DNA of 64,000 nt from NCBI GenBank assembly GCA_015499995.1, contig JADNRV010000004.1:372001-436000 (forward strand), written 5' to 3'. The notes below the pieces were generated by a model. The model did not search any database and was not told the DNA's origin. It saw nothing but the letters and a program-made list of their open reading frames with translations. Source of the stretch: Flammula alnicola (taxonomy: Eukaryota > Basidiomycota > Agaricomycetes > Agaricales > Strophariaceae). Within the stretch, counting starts at the first letter, position 1; each line of letters opens with the position of its first letter. The position numbers were made by a program, and so were the translations under genes. Below, piece after piece: positions 18,520 through 32,013 of this stretch.

Positions 18520-19717
18520 CTATGTCTGTGTCTGTGCAATCCACCCCGAGAAGTAGATGATGAACCCAATTCCAACAACGAGGCCTGACAGGTCGTCTAG
18601 GAATAGGGAGCCCATCTGCATGTACTTGAGAGAGTTGATGATGATGGACGGTAGAGGCGGTGGCAGATGCGGTAGGGCTAGCGCGACGAGCGTAGGAGGT
18701 TGAACCGAGTCCTGCGAGGACAAATGAACATGAGGCAATGAAGTAATTTATTTTCAACTCACAAAACCGGAAAATATACGCAAGGAGTGCAATCCGATTT
18801 GAAGAGTCGTGAATGCCCAGAAGAAAGGCTATTTAAGAAGACTTGTCAGCAGGGCAGCTCGTACATTCGAAAGCTAATCAACACGCACCACAACATGAAT
18901 TCTAAATGTCTGCAATGAATTTGCAAGCAGCGGACTTTTCTGACCCAGGTCTGCCCACCGCTTCCACAAACCCATAACACCCAGCCCAAGATCCTCTCCA
19001 GTAAGATCCTTATGCACTTTCGGCTCACCCCACAGGACAAAATACGCAAGCAAGCACCACATTGCAAGAAGGTGCAACAAAGGCAGCACCTTCTGTAGCT
19101 TGGACTTTTCTTTCGGCTCCTCCATGGCTACTGGGAATTTACCACCCACCCCGGCCCGAAAGGAGGAAACATGCCTCCCCCAGCAACCCCACCGGCCTGT
19201 GGCCCCAAGAGCGCAGCGAAGGGATTATCCATGGGGGCATAGATGGGTCCGTCGAGTCACCATTCGCTGACAACTGGGGTAAAGACCCGCCCGCTGAGGC
19301 ATTCATCAAAGCCTGGATAAATTGCTGCTGTTGTTCAGCGCCCAGACAGATGGATCAGGTGCGTTCGCTCCCAATCCTTCGAACATGTTTGTGTTCCGCG
19401 ATGGATCGGTGGTAGTCCGCGCGGGTTGAGGACTGGGTGACGGCGAAGGGCTGGCCCGCGCTGCCGGGGAGGGCATATTACTACTGTCTTCACCTAAAAA
19501 GCTGCGAGCGTTCGTCGATGGCAGAGTCGCAAGCGGTGGGTCTGTAGTCTCATAGTTTAAAGTATATTCCGAGGTTCGGAATATTTAGCTACTCACCATC
19601 ATGGAGATATGCTGGTGCGTCCTCACCACGCGCCGATGTAGTGAGTTTTGCAAGCCTGTCCGTTCCTCGACTGAGAATTGCTTTTCTACGAGCTTCAGCA
19701 CGCGCTGCTGCAGACAT
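18520..19717 (-). CDS. GET2: GET complex subunit GET2-like (tail-anchored protein insertion receptor)
   Basis: ER membrane receptor subunit that binds Get3/TRC40 carrying tail-anchored proteins. Start MSAAARAEARRKAILSRG at 19717: the basic N-terminal helix is the family's Get3-binding element. It is followed by RLAKLTTSARGEDAPAYLHD, a low-complexity Pro/Ser linker, then three membrane segments: LLHLLAMWCLLAYFVLW, FFWAFTTLQIGLHSLRIF, and LSGLVVGIGFIIYFSGW near the C-terminus. The last exon starts SVQPPTLVALALPHLPPPL and ends AQTQT. Four or five exons with short introns. It is convergent with the mitochondrial ribosomal protein gene, with only about 107 bp between stop codons. Confidence 0.85.
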
Positions 19718-19910
19718 GATGAAGGTTGTGGACGCTGGTCAAGTGTAAGGAGACGTGGCAGCCAGGCTGCAACAGATGATTTCATACCCGGTGTTTGGCT
19801 ATGCGCTCCAAAATAAATAACCGCTCATCACCCAAAGTGGACAGAAAGTACACGGTATGCCACAATCTCATCTCCTGGTCGTGAAAAAAGGTTATGCAGG
19901 TGACCTGAGA

Positions 19911-19993
19911 GGCGCTACCAGGGATCGAACCTGGGTTTCGAGAATATCTGTTCCAGTCAGAATCTCGAGTGATAACCACTACACTATAGCGCC
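19911..19993 (-). tRNA. tRNA-Gln (CTG) with 12-nt intron
   Basis: Minus strand. Acceptor arms GGCGCTA / TAGCGCC pair perfectly. D-arm GTGTAGTGGTTATCAC. Anticodon stem CGAGA / TCTCG. T-arm CCAGG TTCGATC CCTGG. The anticodon loop reads TT-CTG-A, then the insert CTGGAACAGATA, then T, which places the intron at the canonical position 37/38. U33 precedes CTG, giving glutamine (codon CAG). 83 nt in total. Confidence 0.85.
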
Positions 19994-22900
19994 ACGCGCC
20001 TCTTCGAGGAGAATGAAACTGTTCAAGACACACCCAAAATTTCTTACGCGCACGATTGATGGCAAATTTGAAATGAATTATTATGATCCATTAGTTATAC
20101 CCGGATACATGGCGAATATGGTCTCTCCACCAGCGGACGTTTAAATATTAACACAAATATCGAAGTCGAAGTCGATAAGTAAGGTGTGAAGCCAGTGTGG
20201 CGCACAAAAACCCCCTTCGAACGTCTCTCCAAGAACCAAAAATGCTGTGCATGCGAAAGTCGAAGTTAATCTATTTTCTTTTTAAATAATTAGACTAGTG
20301 AAGAGTTGGGAATGGTGTATAACTCACCAATATAATGAGGCCCACTATGTGAAAGCGGAACGCTTAAACAACAACGCAGTTCCCGCCCGATCCTGAAGTT
20401 TCTTCATTTGTTGGGATCGAAGAACCCTCAACTTGAGTGGGTGCAACGAGAAGAAGATGGCGATGGTGGCGAAAGAGTCCATTATTTCTCGGGAGGATGG
20501 TGCAGGTTATAGGGGAGGCTTGGTCTCGCTGACGCGGAAGAGGTGGAAGTGATATGCGGTTGAGCCTGGAGGACATTGTAACTAAACTTTGAGGTATTTA
20601 TACTGTTAAAACTATACACCTCAAGATGTGCGTCCGAGTACGAAGCGACTCTGATACTAGTCACTCTTCATTTTGGGTGAGGGATCTGGCACAAATTCAA
20701 AAGTTCAAAAATACACTTGCGCGTGGCTGTCAATGTCTTATTGTCCTTCGGCTCATATAAGATTCTTCTGACTCGCAAGAGCATTGAACGTTCAAAAATA
20801 TTATTCAACGATCCAAGATCTCTAAAAAGACAATAGACAGGATTAACCGATCTTTAAGGCAGCAAAGTAGTAATATCATTGGGCAGCGGCAACAATAAGC
20901 ACGGTTTGATTTTTGGGAAGTGATGAGATAAAGCAGAACCTTGGGCTTTGTGAGATAGTGAAAGAAATTCAAAGCTCAATACCATGTGTCTATCCTTGCA
21001 CCAGCATCGAGCCAATGCGGTTGTATGTTATGAAGCATAGGACGAGAAAGTCTTATTGTTTCAAAGAAAACTGATGCCACTGGCGTCTATGGCAATTTGA
21101 GCGCTAATTTTAGATTCGGGGCCGAAGTGCCGCCTCGGATGGTGGGTTAATTTTTGGCGTAGGTGGAACGTGCTCAACGAGGCATATCTCCCTTGGCACA
21201 GTTTAGATTTTGTAGGTTATAACCTCCATATCTTATGAATATGTACAGTAACCCCATAATGCCACTGCAATTGTCTCTTCTGTCATCATTAGCACAGCGT
21301 CGTTGAAAGGTCGACCAGGGCTTCTGCCACTGCGCCACATGCATTTTTTCTTTCAGTAATCGTGCGGATTCTTCTAAATTTCGACTGCGGTGTCGGTGCC
21401 TTACAAAGTTTACAGGTAGGAGTCGCTCAACTGACAAGCCACGACGTATACGTATCGGCTTCGCGGTGTATGATTTTCTGAGAAGGTAGTCAGTCATCTT
21501 GCACAGAAAAACTCTGAAGGGTTCTTCCTTTCCCAGCATCGATATTTGGTTTTGTGCGTTCATATCGATATTTACACAGACACACGCTCGCTTATTTACG
21601 CAGATCTGCCTCGAGGACACCATTGCTTCCGAAAACTGACTTTCTGTCCATGTGCCCTTTTGTGTGTGGCAATATTAATCGCGGATTGGCGTAGTTTGTA
21701 TTACCCAGCTACGTGTACATTTTCACTAATGGGCACTCTAAGAGCGCAAGATGTCCATGTATGATAAGGTATTCTGGCACCATTGGCCAATTTACTACTG
21801 CGTGGATCTCTCCTTTCTCCCCTACTGACTGTATCACAACGTTGAGTTCATAAAATGCTACCATATGTCATATTTAACCATAACTTATCAATTCTACTCT
21901 ACTTCCCAAAATACAGCACTATTGTTGAAGTCGAAAGCCGTATTTTAGTTAAATACGCGCCCGCCAGAATTGTTCTGGTCGGGCAGACATGTTCTCTCCC
22001 AAGTTCCAAAGCGACGAAATGCGAATATAAATATGGTTATGATGCCGTTTACAGTCTGTCAAGATGATTCATTAGACATTGGGAATGTACAGAAAGGGCA
22101 AAAGACGGACAGACTCACGAATGAGAGCAAGCCAGCAGACAGGTGCGGTGTTGCGATTATCTCAAGCAACGACGCAGTATGAGTTGCCACCCGAGCCGCT
22201 CTTTTCCTCGTTATCGGGGACAGACTCGACGTTGGTGATCTTGACGATAAAGGAGTCCATTATTGTTTGTGAGGATATGCTGGCTTCAAAGTCGTCGGGG
22301 CAATGCTATGCAGGTAAGCTAGCGATTAAAATGTTCCAGAAAGGCCTCTAGCTTTATAGCATTTATGCCGCGCCATATTCGCGCAGGATGACCAACAACT
22401 GACATGGAGGCTCGCTCCACCAGAAACGATTAGTAAACGTACACAGGACCATGACAATAGATCTTCACCCAGTTGTCCAGTATTGATGGATTTCGGTAAA
22501 GGAAGAACAAAAACCATTTGTGTTTCCCCGACACGAGAGAACAAGTAAGTGAAAGATTGATCAGTCAAGTTTCTGCTATTCCACCGTCTAACTTGTTAGA
22601 TTAGAACAATAGAGGGAATGTAGATGTTCGTGTGCCTTGATGGATCGCGATTGCGCCGCCGCGACGCGACGCGTGCAACTTCATGACTCGACGACCTATA
22701 GATGACGACGAGAAGCTTTGCGCTTGCAAAAACTGTGCATGAGACGAATACAAACCGGCGAGCTTCAGCGCGAGATTACTCGGAGCGACGGCACGCTCGA
22801 AACAGGAGATCTCGACCATTTTTGGGAGGAGCGGGGCCAATTGCTTCGGTACGTTACATATCTCTAATCTGCCTCGTGGCCGACAGAACAAAAGAGAAAA

Positions 22901-23606
22901 TCAGTCGTGATTTCGCAAGATTTTCACATCTAGAGGTAATTAGCAGACTTCACCAAGTTTTGAATGAATTGAGCATACCAAGAGTGCGAATTTTATATTT
23001 CCCAGTCGTAATAGTTAGTAAGTCATATCAAATTCAAACTGCTAAAAACACACGGTTAATAAAGACTCGGATTTGTATGATATATAGACTGCGTACAACT
23101 TTCTCGTCGGCGACAGTTCATCCCCTGCGATTACAAGGACCAGTTCGCAATCATCAAATTCCAGTAAAACGACATTGGGAATTTGAGCCTTGCTAAGAAC
23201 TGTCGCCTCCTGGAAAGGCCATGTACCTACGGAGAGAGTTGAGAGCTCTAGGTCACTGTTGGTCCCATCGCCTCGTGTTGTTTCCATCATGTTCAACACC
23301 CGATACCTTCTAAGGAATCATTTTCGTGTCGCTCAGACACCTTCTCCCATATATATTCTTCATGACTTTTTAGTTTTATTAAGAATTGATGTCCCCGGAA
23401 ATAAGAGCAAGACCAAGTCTGAGCAAAGGCGGTGGCGATAGAGTTGAGCAACGTTGAAGTTGGCAGCGCCAGCCGGCTGCCGTGGTGGGTAGACATATTG
23501 CTGACGCGCTGACGAATGATGGACCAAAGCATGTGCAAACAGGATTCGTGCATTCCTGCTCGACCTGACAGCAATATCTCTTCCCATTTCCCTAAAGGTT
23601 CGCAGC
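19994..23606. other. 3.6-kb gene-poor stretch
   Basis: No recognisable coding family, exon series, RNA gene or clear terminal repeats on either strand between the tRNA and VPS35. Open frames here are short (at most about 160 codons) with random-looking composition. AT content is locally higher near 20.3-20.8 and 21.8-22.1 kb. The last 200-300 bases should include the VPS35 promoter. Confidence 0.45.
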
Positions 23607-26600
23607 ATGGCGACCACAACTACCACCACGATGGCGCTTCCAGTCGCGGAAGAGGGAAAGCTTCTCAGCGAGGCTCTCAATACGGTGAAAATACAGGTCC
23701 AACAGATGAAGCGTCACCTTGTAAGTCCCGACATTTCCCAACAATCATATTCCGTGTTCATAATTATCACAGGAGCTGGACCAGCTTATGGATGCTCTCA
23801 AGAGTGCAAGCTTGATGCTTGCCGAACTACGAACGTCGTCGCTGTCACCTAAGCAGTATTACGAATTATGTGAGTAGCTGCTGCGGTTGCGCAACATGAT
23901 TCTGAACGAAACATGCAGATATGGCCGTATTCGATGCTCTACGATATTTATCGAACTACCTGTACGAAGCACATACTCAGTCACGGCATCACCTCGCAGA
24001 CCTCTATGAATTGGTCCAGTATGCGGGCAACATCATTCCGCGGTTGTACCTCATGATTACTGTCGGTTCCGTGTACATGTCAATCCCGGAGGCGCCTGTG
24101 AAGGAAATTATGAAGGACATGATGGAGATGTCGCGCGGTGTGCTCCACCCAATTCGCGGTTTGTTCTCCGGCACTATCTCAGCGGCCAGACGAGGGATCA
24201 TCTCCCTGTTGGACTTGAACCGGGTACGCGTTCTGTCGTCATGCTATATCCCTTTTTGGTCTAACCTTGCTGCTTATAGTCCTGCTGGAAATCTGCAAGA
24301 CTCTATCTCATTCGTCCTTACTAATTTTATTGAGATGAACAAGCTTTGGGTACGACTCCAACATCAGGGACATTCGAGGGACCGCGAAAAGCGCGAACTG
24401 GAACGTCGCGAACTCCGCATACTTGTTGGAACCAACCTCGTCAGGCTGAGTCAATTGGATGGAGTAGACTTGGACATGTATCAGAAAACTATTCTACCAA
24501 GCATCCTGGAGCAAGTGGTCAACTGTAAAGACGTAATAGCTCAGGAGTATCTAATGGAAGTTGTTATCCAGGTATGTTTCTTTACGGTGTCACTCTTAGT
24601 CGAGCTATGCCTTAACGTCATTCTACAGGTTTTTACCGATGAATTCCATCTGCATACTCTCGGACCCTTCCTCTCCGCGACAGCCCAACTTCACCCTAAA
24701 GTAAACATCAAACAAATTGTCATTGCCCTCATCGATCGTCTGGCGTCATATGCAGCACGCGAAGCTGAAAATGAAGATCCGGAGGAAACAAAGCGTCAGA
24801 AGAGGCAGCAGCGCGGCGGCTCGCGGAGAAAGTGAAGACGCAGAAGGCTAAGGCTCGCGAGCATGGTGCATATCGGGCAGCATCGCCAACGTCGCCAACG
24901 TCGGAAGTAGATGCTTGGGGTGCACCACCTACACCAACGACTGCTACAACTGTGATTGAATCGGAGACATCCTCTGTGACGAGCCCGACTATTGAGGCGT
25001 CTGAAGAGAAGTTGGATAAAGGGAAGGACAAGGAGGGTGCGCCTGTGCGCAAATTCCGAGGTGTTCCCGAAGACGTTCAATTGTTTGAAGTCTTCTGGAA
25101 ACAGGTCGTAGAGCTCATCAAGGTTGGTCGTTCTTGTGCAATGCCAATGCGTTCTAATCAAATTTCTTTTTAGGCCCGTCCCGACCTTTCAATTCAAGAT
25201 ATCACGGCACTCTTTGTATCCCTGACAAATTTGTCATTGAGTTGTTATCCTGACAGGCTGGAGTATGTCGATCAAGTGCTTGGATTTGCCGCCGACAAAG
25301 TGAAAGAATATGCCGACAGGTATGTATTCAATAAACAAATTTTTTTACGATCATAAATCGTTGCCATAGTCCGGATCTGCATGCTCAACAAACTACCTCG
25401 AATCTCGCTTCATTGCTTGTCGCTCCTATCAACTCTTATCAATCCGTGCTTACGTTACTCGCCATCCCTAACTATGTCCCTCTACTCACTAAACAACTTT
25501 TCACTACACGACGATCCATCGCCCATTCCATTGTTTCTTCTGTGCTTAAAAATGAAACGATCATCGAGGCGCCTGAGGATGTAGACGGCGTGCTGGAATT
25601 GTGCCACGTTCTCATCAAGGACCAGACGGATTCAGGGGCACCTCCTGCGCCGAATGGTCAGCAGGCAAATATTAGGGATGTGCGTAGACAAGGGCCCTAC
25701 TTCATGGAGAGGGAGGAAATGGCAGAAGAACAGGGGTGGGTTGCGCGGATGGTGCATCTCTTCCGCTCAGAGTCACTGGACACACAATTTGAGGTCAGTG
25801 ATTTTTCAAAAGTCCTGAATACATAACCAGTGTACTCACCTGGGGCGATAGCTTCTCCAAATTGCACGCAGACACTTTGACCTTGGTGGAGAGAGGATGC
25901 GATTCACGTTCCCTGCATTGATCACGTCATCCATCAAGCTTTGCAGGCGATACAAAAACCGAGAACATGTGGTGCGTATCCTCCTCTTCGCGTCAAAAGT
26001 TCTTTTTACTCATATCTCTATAGGAGCCCGAATGGGAAACCAAAGTCTCCGCAATTCTCAAGTTTGTTCGACAATTGACTTCCATTCTCGCTACATCAGT
26101 GGAAGCCCCAAAATTGCACTGCGATTATTCCTTCTCTCAGCCCAAATCGCCGACGAATGTGGCTTCGAAGACCTCGCATATGACTTTTATGTGCAAGCCT
26201 TCAGCGTTTATGAGGACAGCATCTCGGAATCGCGCGCTCAGCTCCAGGCGATCACCCTCATCATCGGTACTTTAGCTGGTGCGAAAGTCTTTAACATCGA
26301 TAATTTCGATACTTTGATCACGAAGGCCGCTTTGCACGGTGCGAAGCTGTTGAAGAAGAGCCATCAAGCAACTGCTGTGGCCTGGCTAGCCATCTCTGGT
26401 GGCAGGAGGCTCCGCCACCGTCGGAGGGCGAGGCTGAGGCAGGCGAAAAGCCTGCTGTTGTAGAGAAACCTCCGGTTGAAAAGACGCGAAGGGACTGTGA
26501 AGGCTGTAAGTTCCTCTTTTCCTGATTGACAATTGGGTTAAGTTTTTTTTTGCAGTATCCCCACCAAGATAGCAAGCGTGTGCTTGAGTGCCTCCAGAAA

Positions 26601-27036
26601 TCACTCCGTATTGCAAATTCTGCGATTGAAGAAATCGTCACCGTGCAACTCTATTGTGATACCCTTGATCAATATCTATACTACCTTGACCGTGGTGCTC
26701 AGGCGGTAAGGTTTTTGTGCGGCTTTCAGACACTGCACGCCTAAATACTTCCTCATTTTTCAGGTCGCACCCAAATTCGTCAATAGTCTTGTAGAGCTCA
26801 TCACTTCAAGTATCGACAACATCTCCTCTCCCGACGTTCATCCGTCGCAACGAGCACCCCCTGGCCTGATTGAGGGTGTTCAAACTCCTGAGATGATCAC
26901 GAAGCACTTCAGAAATACCCTGGTCTACATCCAGAGAAGGAAATTCGCTGCATCCGAAGGTACTGGTGCCGTAGATTCGCGATGGGATGATGTGGATGTC
27001 GTAGGCGCGCTCCTGAAAATGGGCATCGGACGGTAG
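23607..27036 (+). CDS. VPS35: Retromer subunit VPS35
   Basis: Scaffold of the retromer cargo-recognition complex (with VPS26 and VPS29) for endosome-to-Golgi retrieval. Start [20 protein letters not shown] at 23607. Motifs in order: [61 protein letters not shown] then [14 protein letters not shown] (PRLYLM is the family signature), [33 protein letters not shown], a variable acidic/Thr-rich linker, then the alpha-solenoid C-half ([37 protein letters not shown]) and the end [13 protein letters not shown]. About ten short introns. At least four single-base losses (near 24166, 24222, 24790 and 26388) displace conserved segments into other frames. All conserved motifs survive, so I read these as assembly errors in a functional gene. 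Confidence 0.93.
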
Positions 27037-27646
27037 ATTACTGACTTATTTTCTTTATCCTGCGGTGGCCACAACGCAGAGGTGCTTAATGTTGTATTGT
27101 ACATGATCATTTGTTTTCATCACTTTCTTCGAGCTTTCTTAATTCGCCGGAACCTTTTCTTCTATGGTCCAATTTCCTTTCCACATACCTTTATCATTCT
27201 TTTTCTATTTTTAACATGGGATACCTTCAAACCTCGTAATCATTGGCAAGTATACGGCTAGATTCACCGAGCCAATGGTTCACCTCAAGATATGTGACAA
27301 CGTACAATTTCAATTTTCCGCTGGAATTGTGGGCGCATTTTGCCGTACAACTATTTTGGACATTTCATTGGCCCTTGACCACTTTCTCTCAAACAACTGC
27401 CAACCTTAGCGAGGCCTTCAGGACGTTTTTGATATCTCCCGCAAAATCTGAACTGAAGGCCCAGCAACCCATGCGATGGAACCCAGGGAATCAAGGCCGC
27501 CATAAGCAAAACTCCGGAGAGGGGATGAGTCATCGATATCGGCACCCCGAGAGTCCGAGAGAAGGAACACCAGCCTTCCTGTTCCTCTCTAATTCTCTTA
27601 TAACCTGTTGTCCCAGGCCCATTGAACTGCATTCCGTGAGCCTGAG
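27037..27646. other. Intergenic between VPS35 and the MFS gene
   Basis: 610 bp holding the VPS35 3' UTR (T-rich stretches near 27110-27220) and the promoter of the MFS gene. No gene or repeat recognised. Confidence 0.5.
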
Positions 27647-29224
27647 ATGGCCTCTTCCAGTCTCTTGCCGTCGACTGTTATCGACTACGCAGACCGTGCA
27701 CGTCACGAACCAGCCAAGTCAACCAAGCAATCGACAAGTTATATCTCCAAACTATCCGAAATCGGCGGCATTGTTTCTTCAAGCAGAGATGCTTTTGTAA
27801 GACGTGTTGATTCCTCCAACGAGGAGGAAACGGTGGAAAACCCGGAATTTAAGCTTCCCAGCTGGAGCTCGTTATTCGTCATCATTGGAGGCAACGCCTT
27901 ATTTCAGGTGGGTTACTTCATTTGCTCTGCAGAATTTGATGAGGAATTGAGTGGTCATTCAATGTAGTTCTCCTTCTTCGTCATTGTTTCGTCTGCCAGT
28001 CTTTATGCAGAACTCCTTGGAGGGAGTGCCACTTTTTCAGGCTTGACAATCGGAATTCCGACCGTTTTCTCTGGCATTGGATTGATTTTCGTGACCAGGC
28101 TCGATGGAGGTATTTCAAATTGCCAATTTCTCCAATAGCATCCTCAGTTCATGCCATATCCAGGACAATATGCCCAACCTTTACAAATCGCATACGCCTC
28201 CATGTTCCTCGGAAATATCCTATATGCTCTTGCATACCGGGCGAATTTCCTCTATTTGATCCTGATAGGTCGGATAGTATCCGGCTTTGGATTCATTTCC
28301 TTCATGTACAGCAAGCGGTACTGCTCAGACCCACGTATCGTTGGCATCCGTAGACGGACGACACTAGCCAGCTGGCTGGTCATAGGTCAGGCATTCGGTT
28401 TCTCCGCAGGTCCATTTTTTGGCGGTCTGCTTTACAAAATCGGCTTTTCGAACCAGGTGTTCAATGGCGTCACAAGCCCTGGCTGGATCACAGCCGTCGT
28501 CTGGATAATGTTCTGGAGTTTGTGCCTCGTCATATTCGAAGACGTGCCCCCTCGACCTCGACAACAGGCCATCGAACTAGCTGCAAGAACGACGGGAGGT
28601 CAGGTCCAAACAGCGGCGACGCAGGAACAGTACAGAGTATCGTTCCAACAATGGGGTGTCATTATATGCATGTGCTACTACGCTATGACATGCTTCTTCA
28701 TCCTTGGTAGTTGGGAATCTAACATCCCAGTATTCACCGCCAAAGCACTCGGATATTCGCCCTACAATGCAGGAAACTTCATCGCGTTGGGAGGTGTCTC
28801 CTCCTTCCCTTTCCTCCTCCTAAACGTATGGTACGCTCGTCGCGTCCAAGACCGCGTCATCCTTGCCATTGGCACCTCCCTCGGCCTCTGTGGCCTTCTC
28901 ATCATGCTCGCCATCCTGCACACCAACAAAGTCTCCTTCGGGACCTTATTTGTCTGCTGGTTCCTCGTCGCTTTGGGTTTCAACCTCGCAAGCACATGCA
29001 CACTGAGTTTGCTGTCCAAGCAGCTCCCTGACACGTGGAACGGGAGGGTGAGTATGGCCATTCAATACAGCAACTACACGGGACGCGTCACTGGTGCCAT
29101 TCTTGGAGGCGCTGGTGTAAAGATTGGAATGATGAATTATGTTGGCGTCCAAATAGGTATCGTTGGGCTTGGTGGTCTGATGTACGTGACGTTGTGGAGA
29201 CAACTCAAAGCAAAAACTGGATGA
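27647..29224 (+). CDS. Major facilitator superfamily transporter
   Basis: Three exons: 27647-27907, 27968-28109 and 28164-29224, giving about 487 residues with no frame break (LDG|GQYAQPLQIAYASMFLG across the second intron). A cytosolic N-terminus of about 75 residues precedes the first membrane helix (LFVIIGGNALFQFSFFVIV). RANFLYLILIGRIVSGFGF, then KRYCSDPRIVGIRRRTTLASW, is the loop 2-3 type signature of the SPX/MFS-like fungal transporters. About 12 hydrophobic helices follow, with a central cytosolic loop (PPRPRQQAIELAARTTGG). Substrate unknown; no cluster context suggests one. Confidence 0.9.
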
Positions 29225-30686
29225 TCACAGCTCAACCCAATACTTAGAGCCTGAACTGCCCTTCTCTTGGTTCTTCCACAATAGAACTTACATTTTGTGT
29301 TAACGGCCAAGGAATCACTCGATCAAGTAACCACCTGAGGCCTAAACAATCACCAGTGACTGGGCATTTATCATTATGCGGCAGAACCACACGCCGGAAG
29401 CAAAACGACGAGCCGTCGTGCGCCAACCGCTCTACGCTCACCAAACACCAGGGAAACGAAGCACGTAATATTCAAGCCTCGTACTTCAAGGTCCATATTG
29501 GTATCTGCGCAGCGCTGATTTAGAGGTTCTCACTGGCCTCGGTAATGCTTTGAACTCCTGCATCAACCGCGGGATACTTAGCGGTTGAGGGGACCGTGGG
29601 GACCGGTGGGGTGCGGTAATTGTTGGAGGCACAAAAGACCCTGACTCCAATTTCCTCATTCTCGATTTTTCTACAAACGCTGCTGCGATTGACCAGAGTC
29701 ACCGGACCCATTCCGGTCTCCCGAAACAACTCGGGCAGATTGACATGAATTTGCGGCAGCGGCGACACTTCTGTGGAATGATGTAAGTATCTGGGCCCAT
29801 CGCACATCATCATGTCACATCAGGATCTTTAGGGTCTTCCCATGGAGCTCCAGGCTCATTACCATGGCTCTTAAGGACACACGAACCCTTGAATTCAACT
29901 CTCTCCGGGTCGGCCACGGTAGCGTTCCCTTTTGCAACTGCCCATAATGTTGTACTAAGCAGTATTATTTTCTCAATCATACAGAAAATGCCACCGTCAC
30001 TGGCGCCACTGTCGCTCAGCCCACCGAAAGAAGCTTCAACTTCTTACATAAAGTTAATACATGCTCAACCCCAAATGAATTGACGGCGGTAGCCGCAATG
30101 TATTCCAGGTCAATTCGAAGAAGTCTGGTCGGCGTCCGAGTCGCGCCAGTTGACAGACACCTGAGGCGAAATGCCGGCTTTCACTCAGGCCAGCCAGGAC
30201 CCAGATGGCTGAATAATGGAATGACCGATGAATTAGTGATGTTAATTCGTCGCCCACCTAAAACGGTGTGAGTTAATCCATAAGCGCTTGGGCAGTTACC
30301 GCTCAACAGAGTCTGCAAATCAAGCTTTGCATTCTCTTGGCTCCAAGGTCTTAGAAAGGCTCGATTTGGCTGCCAGGGCTAGCGGTGTCCGGGAACTGGG
30401 GGCGACATGGCAGGGGTAAGTGACGAATCACGACATCGGTGGACCGATACGTCAAAGAAAGTTATGTTAACCGGTCCACTTCTAGTCAAATTCGCGGCCG
30501 TTTGGCATGCACAAACAGTCAAAATGCTCATATACCTCAACATTGGGCTACAACTTTTTCTCGAACTCGGATCGCTTCCGTGGTCGTGTATCGACTCTCT
30601 AACATTCTCACTGTCCCTACCCGTTTCAAGGCGCGTACATCAGGTCCAACTTGAGCTCCTCCGCGCCTCGACGCCCTTATTTAAAT
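29225..30686. other. Intergenic, no gene recognised
   Basis: About 1.46 kb. Contains only short unassignable frames and G-rich segments near 29585-29610. The right end is the upstream region of the membrane protein gene. Confidence 0.45.
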
Positions 30687-32013
30687 ATGCCTTTGAAAGT
30701 ACTTAAAGGTCGAACGGTGATAAGTGAGTGATTTTTTTTGTTGTGCGCGCCCGTCGAGTTTACAAATCGAACTGCTCCCACAGCAATCGTGATCATTATC
30801 CACGCATGTGCCCTTTCAACTAGCTGCTTCAGACTGTTACATCGGCTGCGCATACGAAGACTTTGGTGGGATGATTTTTGGGCTTTCGTCGCAATTATTA
30901 GCGATATCATTCTATTTTCTATATTTCTAAGTGTTCCCATGCGCTTCAGTTACAGTATGTCTGCCCAATTTACTTGCATTAATCTGTGCATAGAATTCAC
31001 AAATCATTAGCGCCGAATCCTCCACCTCTCTTCTACGCCACAAGATGGGTAACACTGCTTACCTTTACCACCTCACTCTGGTATTTTCTCGGCCTACTCA
31101 GTGTGCTGGTGGATATCAAGCTGATATCGCTCTTGTGTTGTAGGACAGCTCGGCTAACTGTCGCAGTAACTATCGTTCGACTGCTTCCTGATGGACCAAT
31201 GCGGAAAACCTCAAAATATGTCTCTATTATTTTTGGGATGTTTTGGATGACCTTGGCAATTCAGAAAGTATTTTTCTGCGGCAAAAGATGGCGCGATGTA
31301 CCATTCTGTTCGATCCCTCGATATACTGCGATACTTGAGCTCGTCAGTATGTATGTCTCATCTCTTTCACGTAGCACTACGCTTATTTGTCTCTTTGTGT
31401 AGCTGATTTACTCGCGGACTTGTGGCTCTTATTATCACCGGCATATATATTTTGGCGTATGAAGCTTCGACGTGCCCACCACCGCTTGATTCTCGCCATT
31501 TTCGCGTGTGGAATATTCACGGCGCTAGCAAGCATCACTCACAGTGTTTTCATCCTTCTGGATTCATCCCCCTGGGTCGGTCTATCCGGGCACATTGAGG
31601 TATACCTTTACAACCTCAAAGGAACTTTACAATAGACTGACTCTTAGATCATCACAAAGGTCGCGATCGCCATAGTGGTGTCCAACTTACTTGTGCTTGT
31701 GACTTTCATATATAGAGTCTTCCGAAGGGATTCCAATAATTCGCACAGATCGTCAACTAGTGTGAGCACAACGACGGGTGATGCACAGACGGATGCCAAT
31801 CCTGTCATTACCGTTAATAATTCCTCCGCGCAATCTCCATTGACAACCGTTGAGCTCACGGAACTGTCACATCTTGGAAGCACATTCGAGATTTCCACTG
31901 CGTCCTATGTCAGTACTCCATGCAGCTCGTTTTTCTATCCGACGAATATTCGGTCTGTTGCCGAGATGGTGAGATCTGGTGAACTTGAGGTGAGATGCCA
32001 TCTATCCATGTGA
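30687..32013 (+). CDS. Fungal rhodopsin-domain-like integral membrane protein
   Basis: Start MPLKVLKGRTVI at 30687, intron (GTGAGT...CACAG), then TIVIIIHACALSTSCFRLLHR and LRIRRLWWDDFWAFVAIISD. RRxWWDDxWA is the hallmark of the fungal seven-helix rhodopsin-domain-like family. Later exons give ARLTVAVTIVRLLPDG, FWMTLAIQKVFFC, ILELVS, ADLLADLWLLLSPAYIFWRM, LILAIFACGIFTALASITHSVF, and VAIAIVVSNLLVLVTFIYRVF followed by a Ser/Thr-rich cytosolic tail. About seven membrane helices in all. Function unknown; members are often called integral membrane proteins. The stop is at 32011-32013 if the last intron is not removed; splicing at GAG|GTGAGA would end the protein a few codons later near 32050. Confidence 0.75.

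Noticed and set aside
20158..20180. GAAGTC tandem-like repeat near the tRNA
   Set aside because: Only two or three imperfect units; no evidence of a real microsatellite or function.
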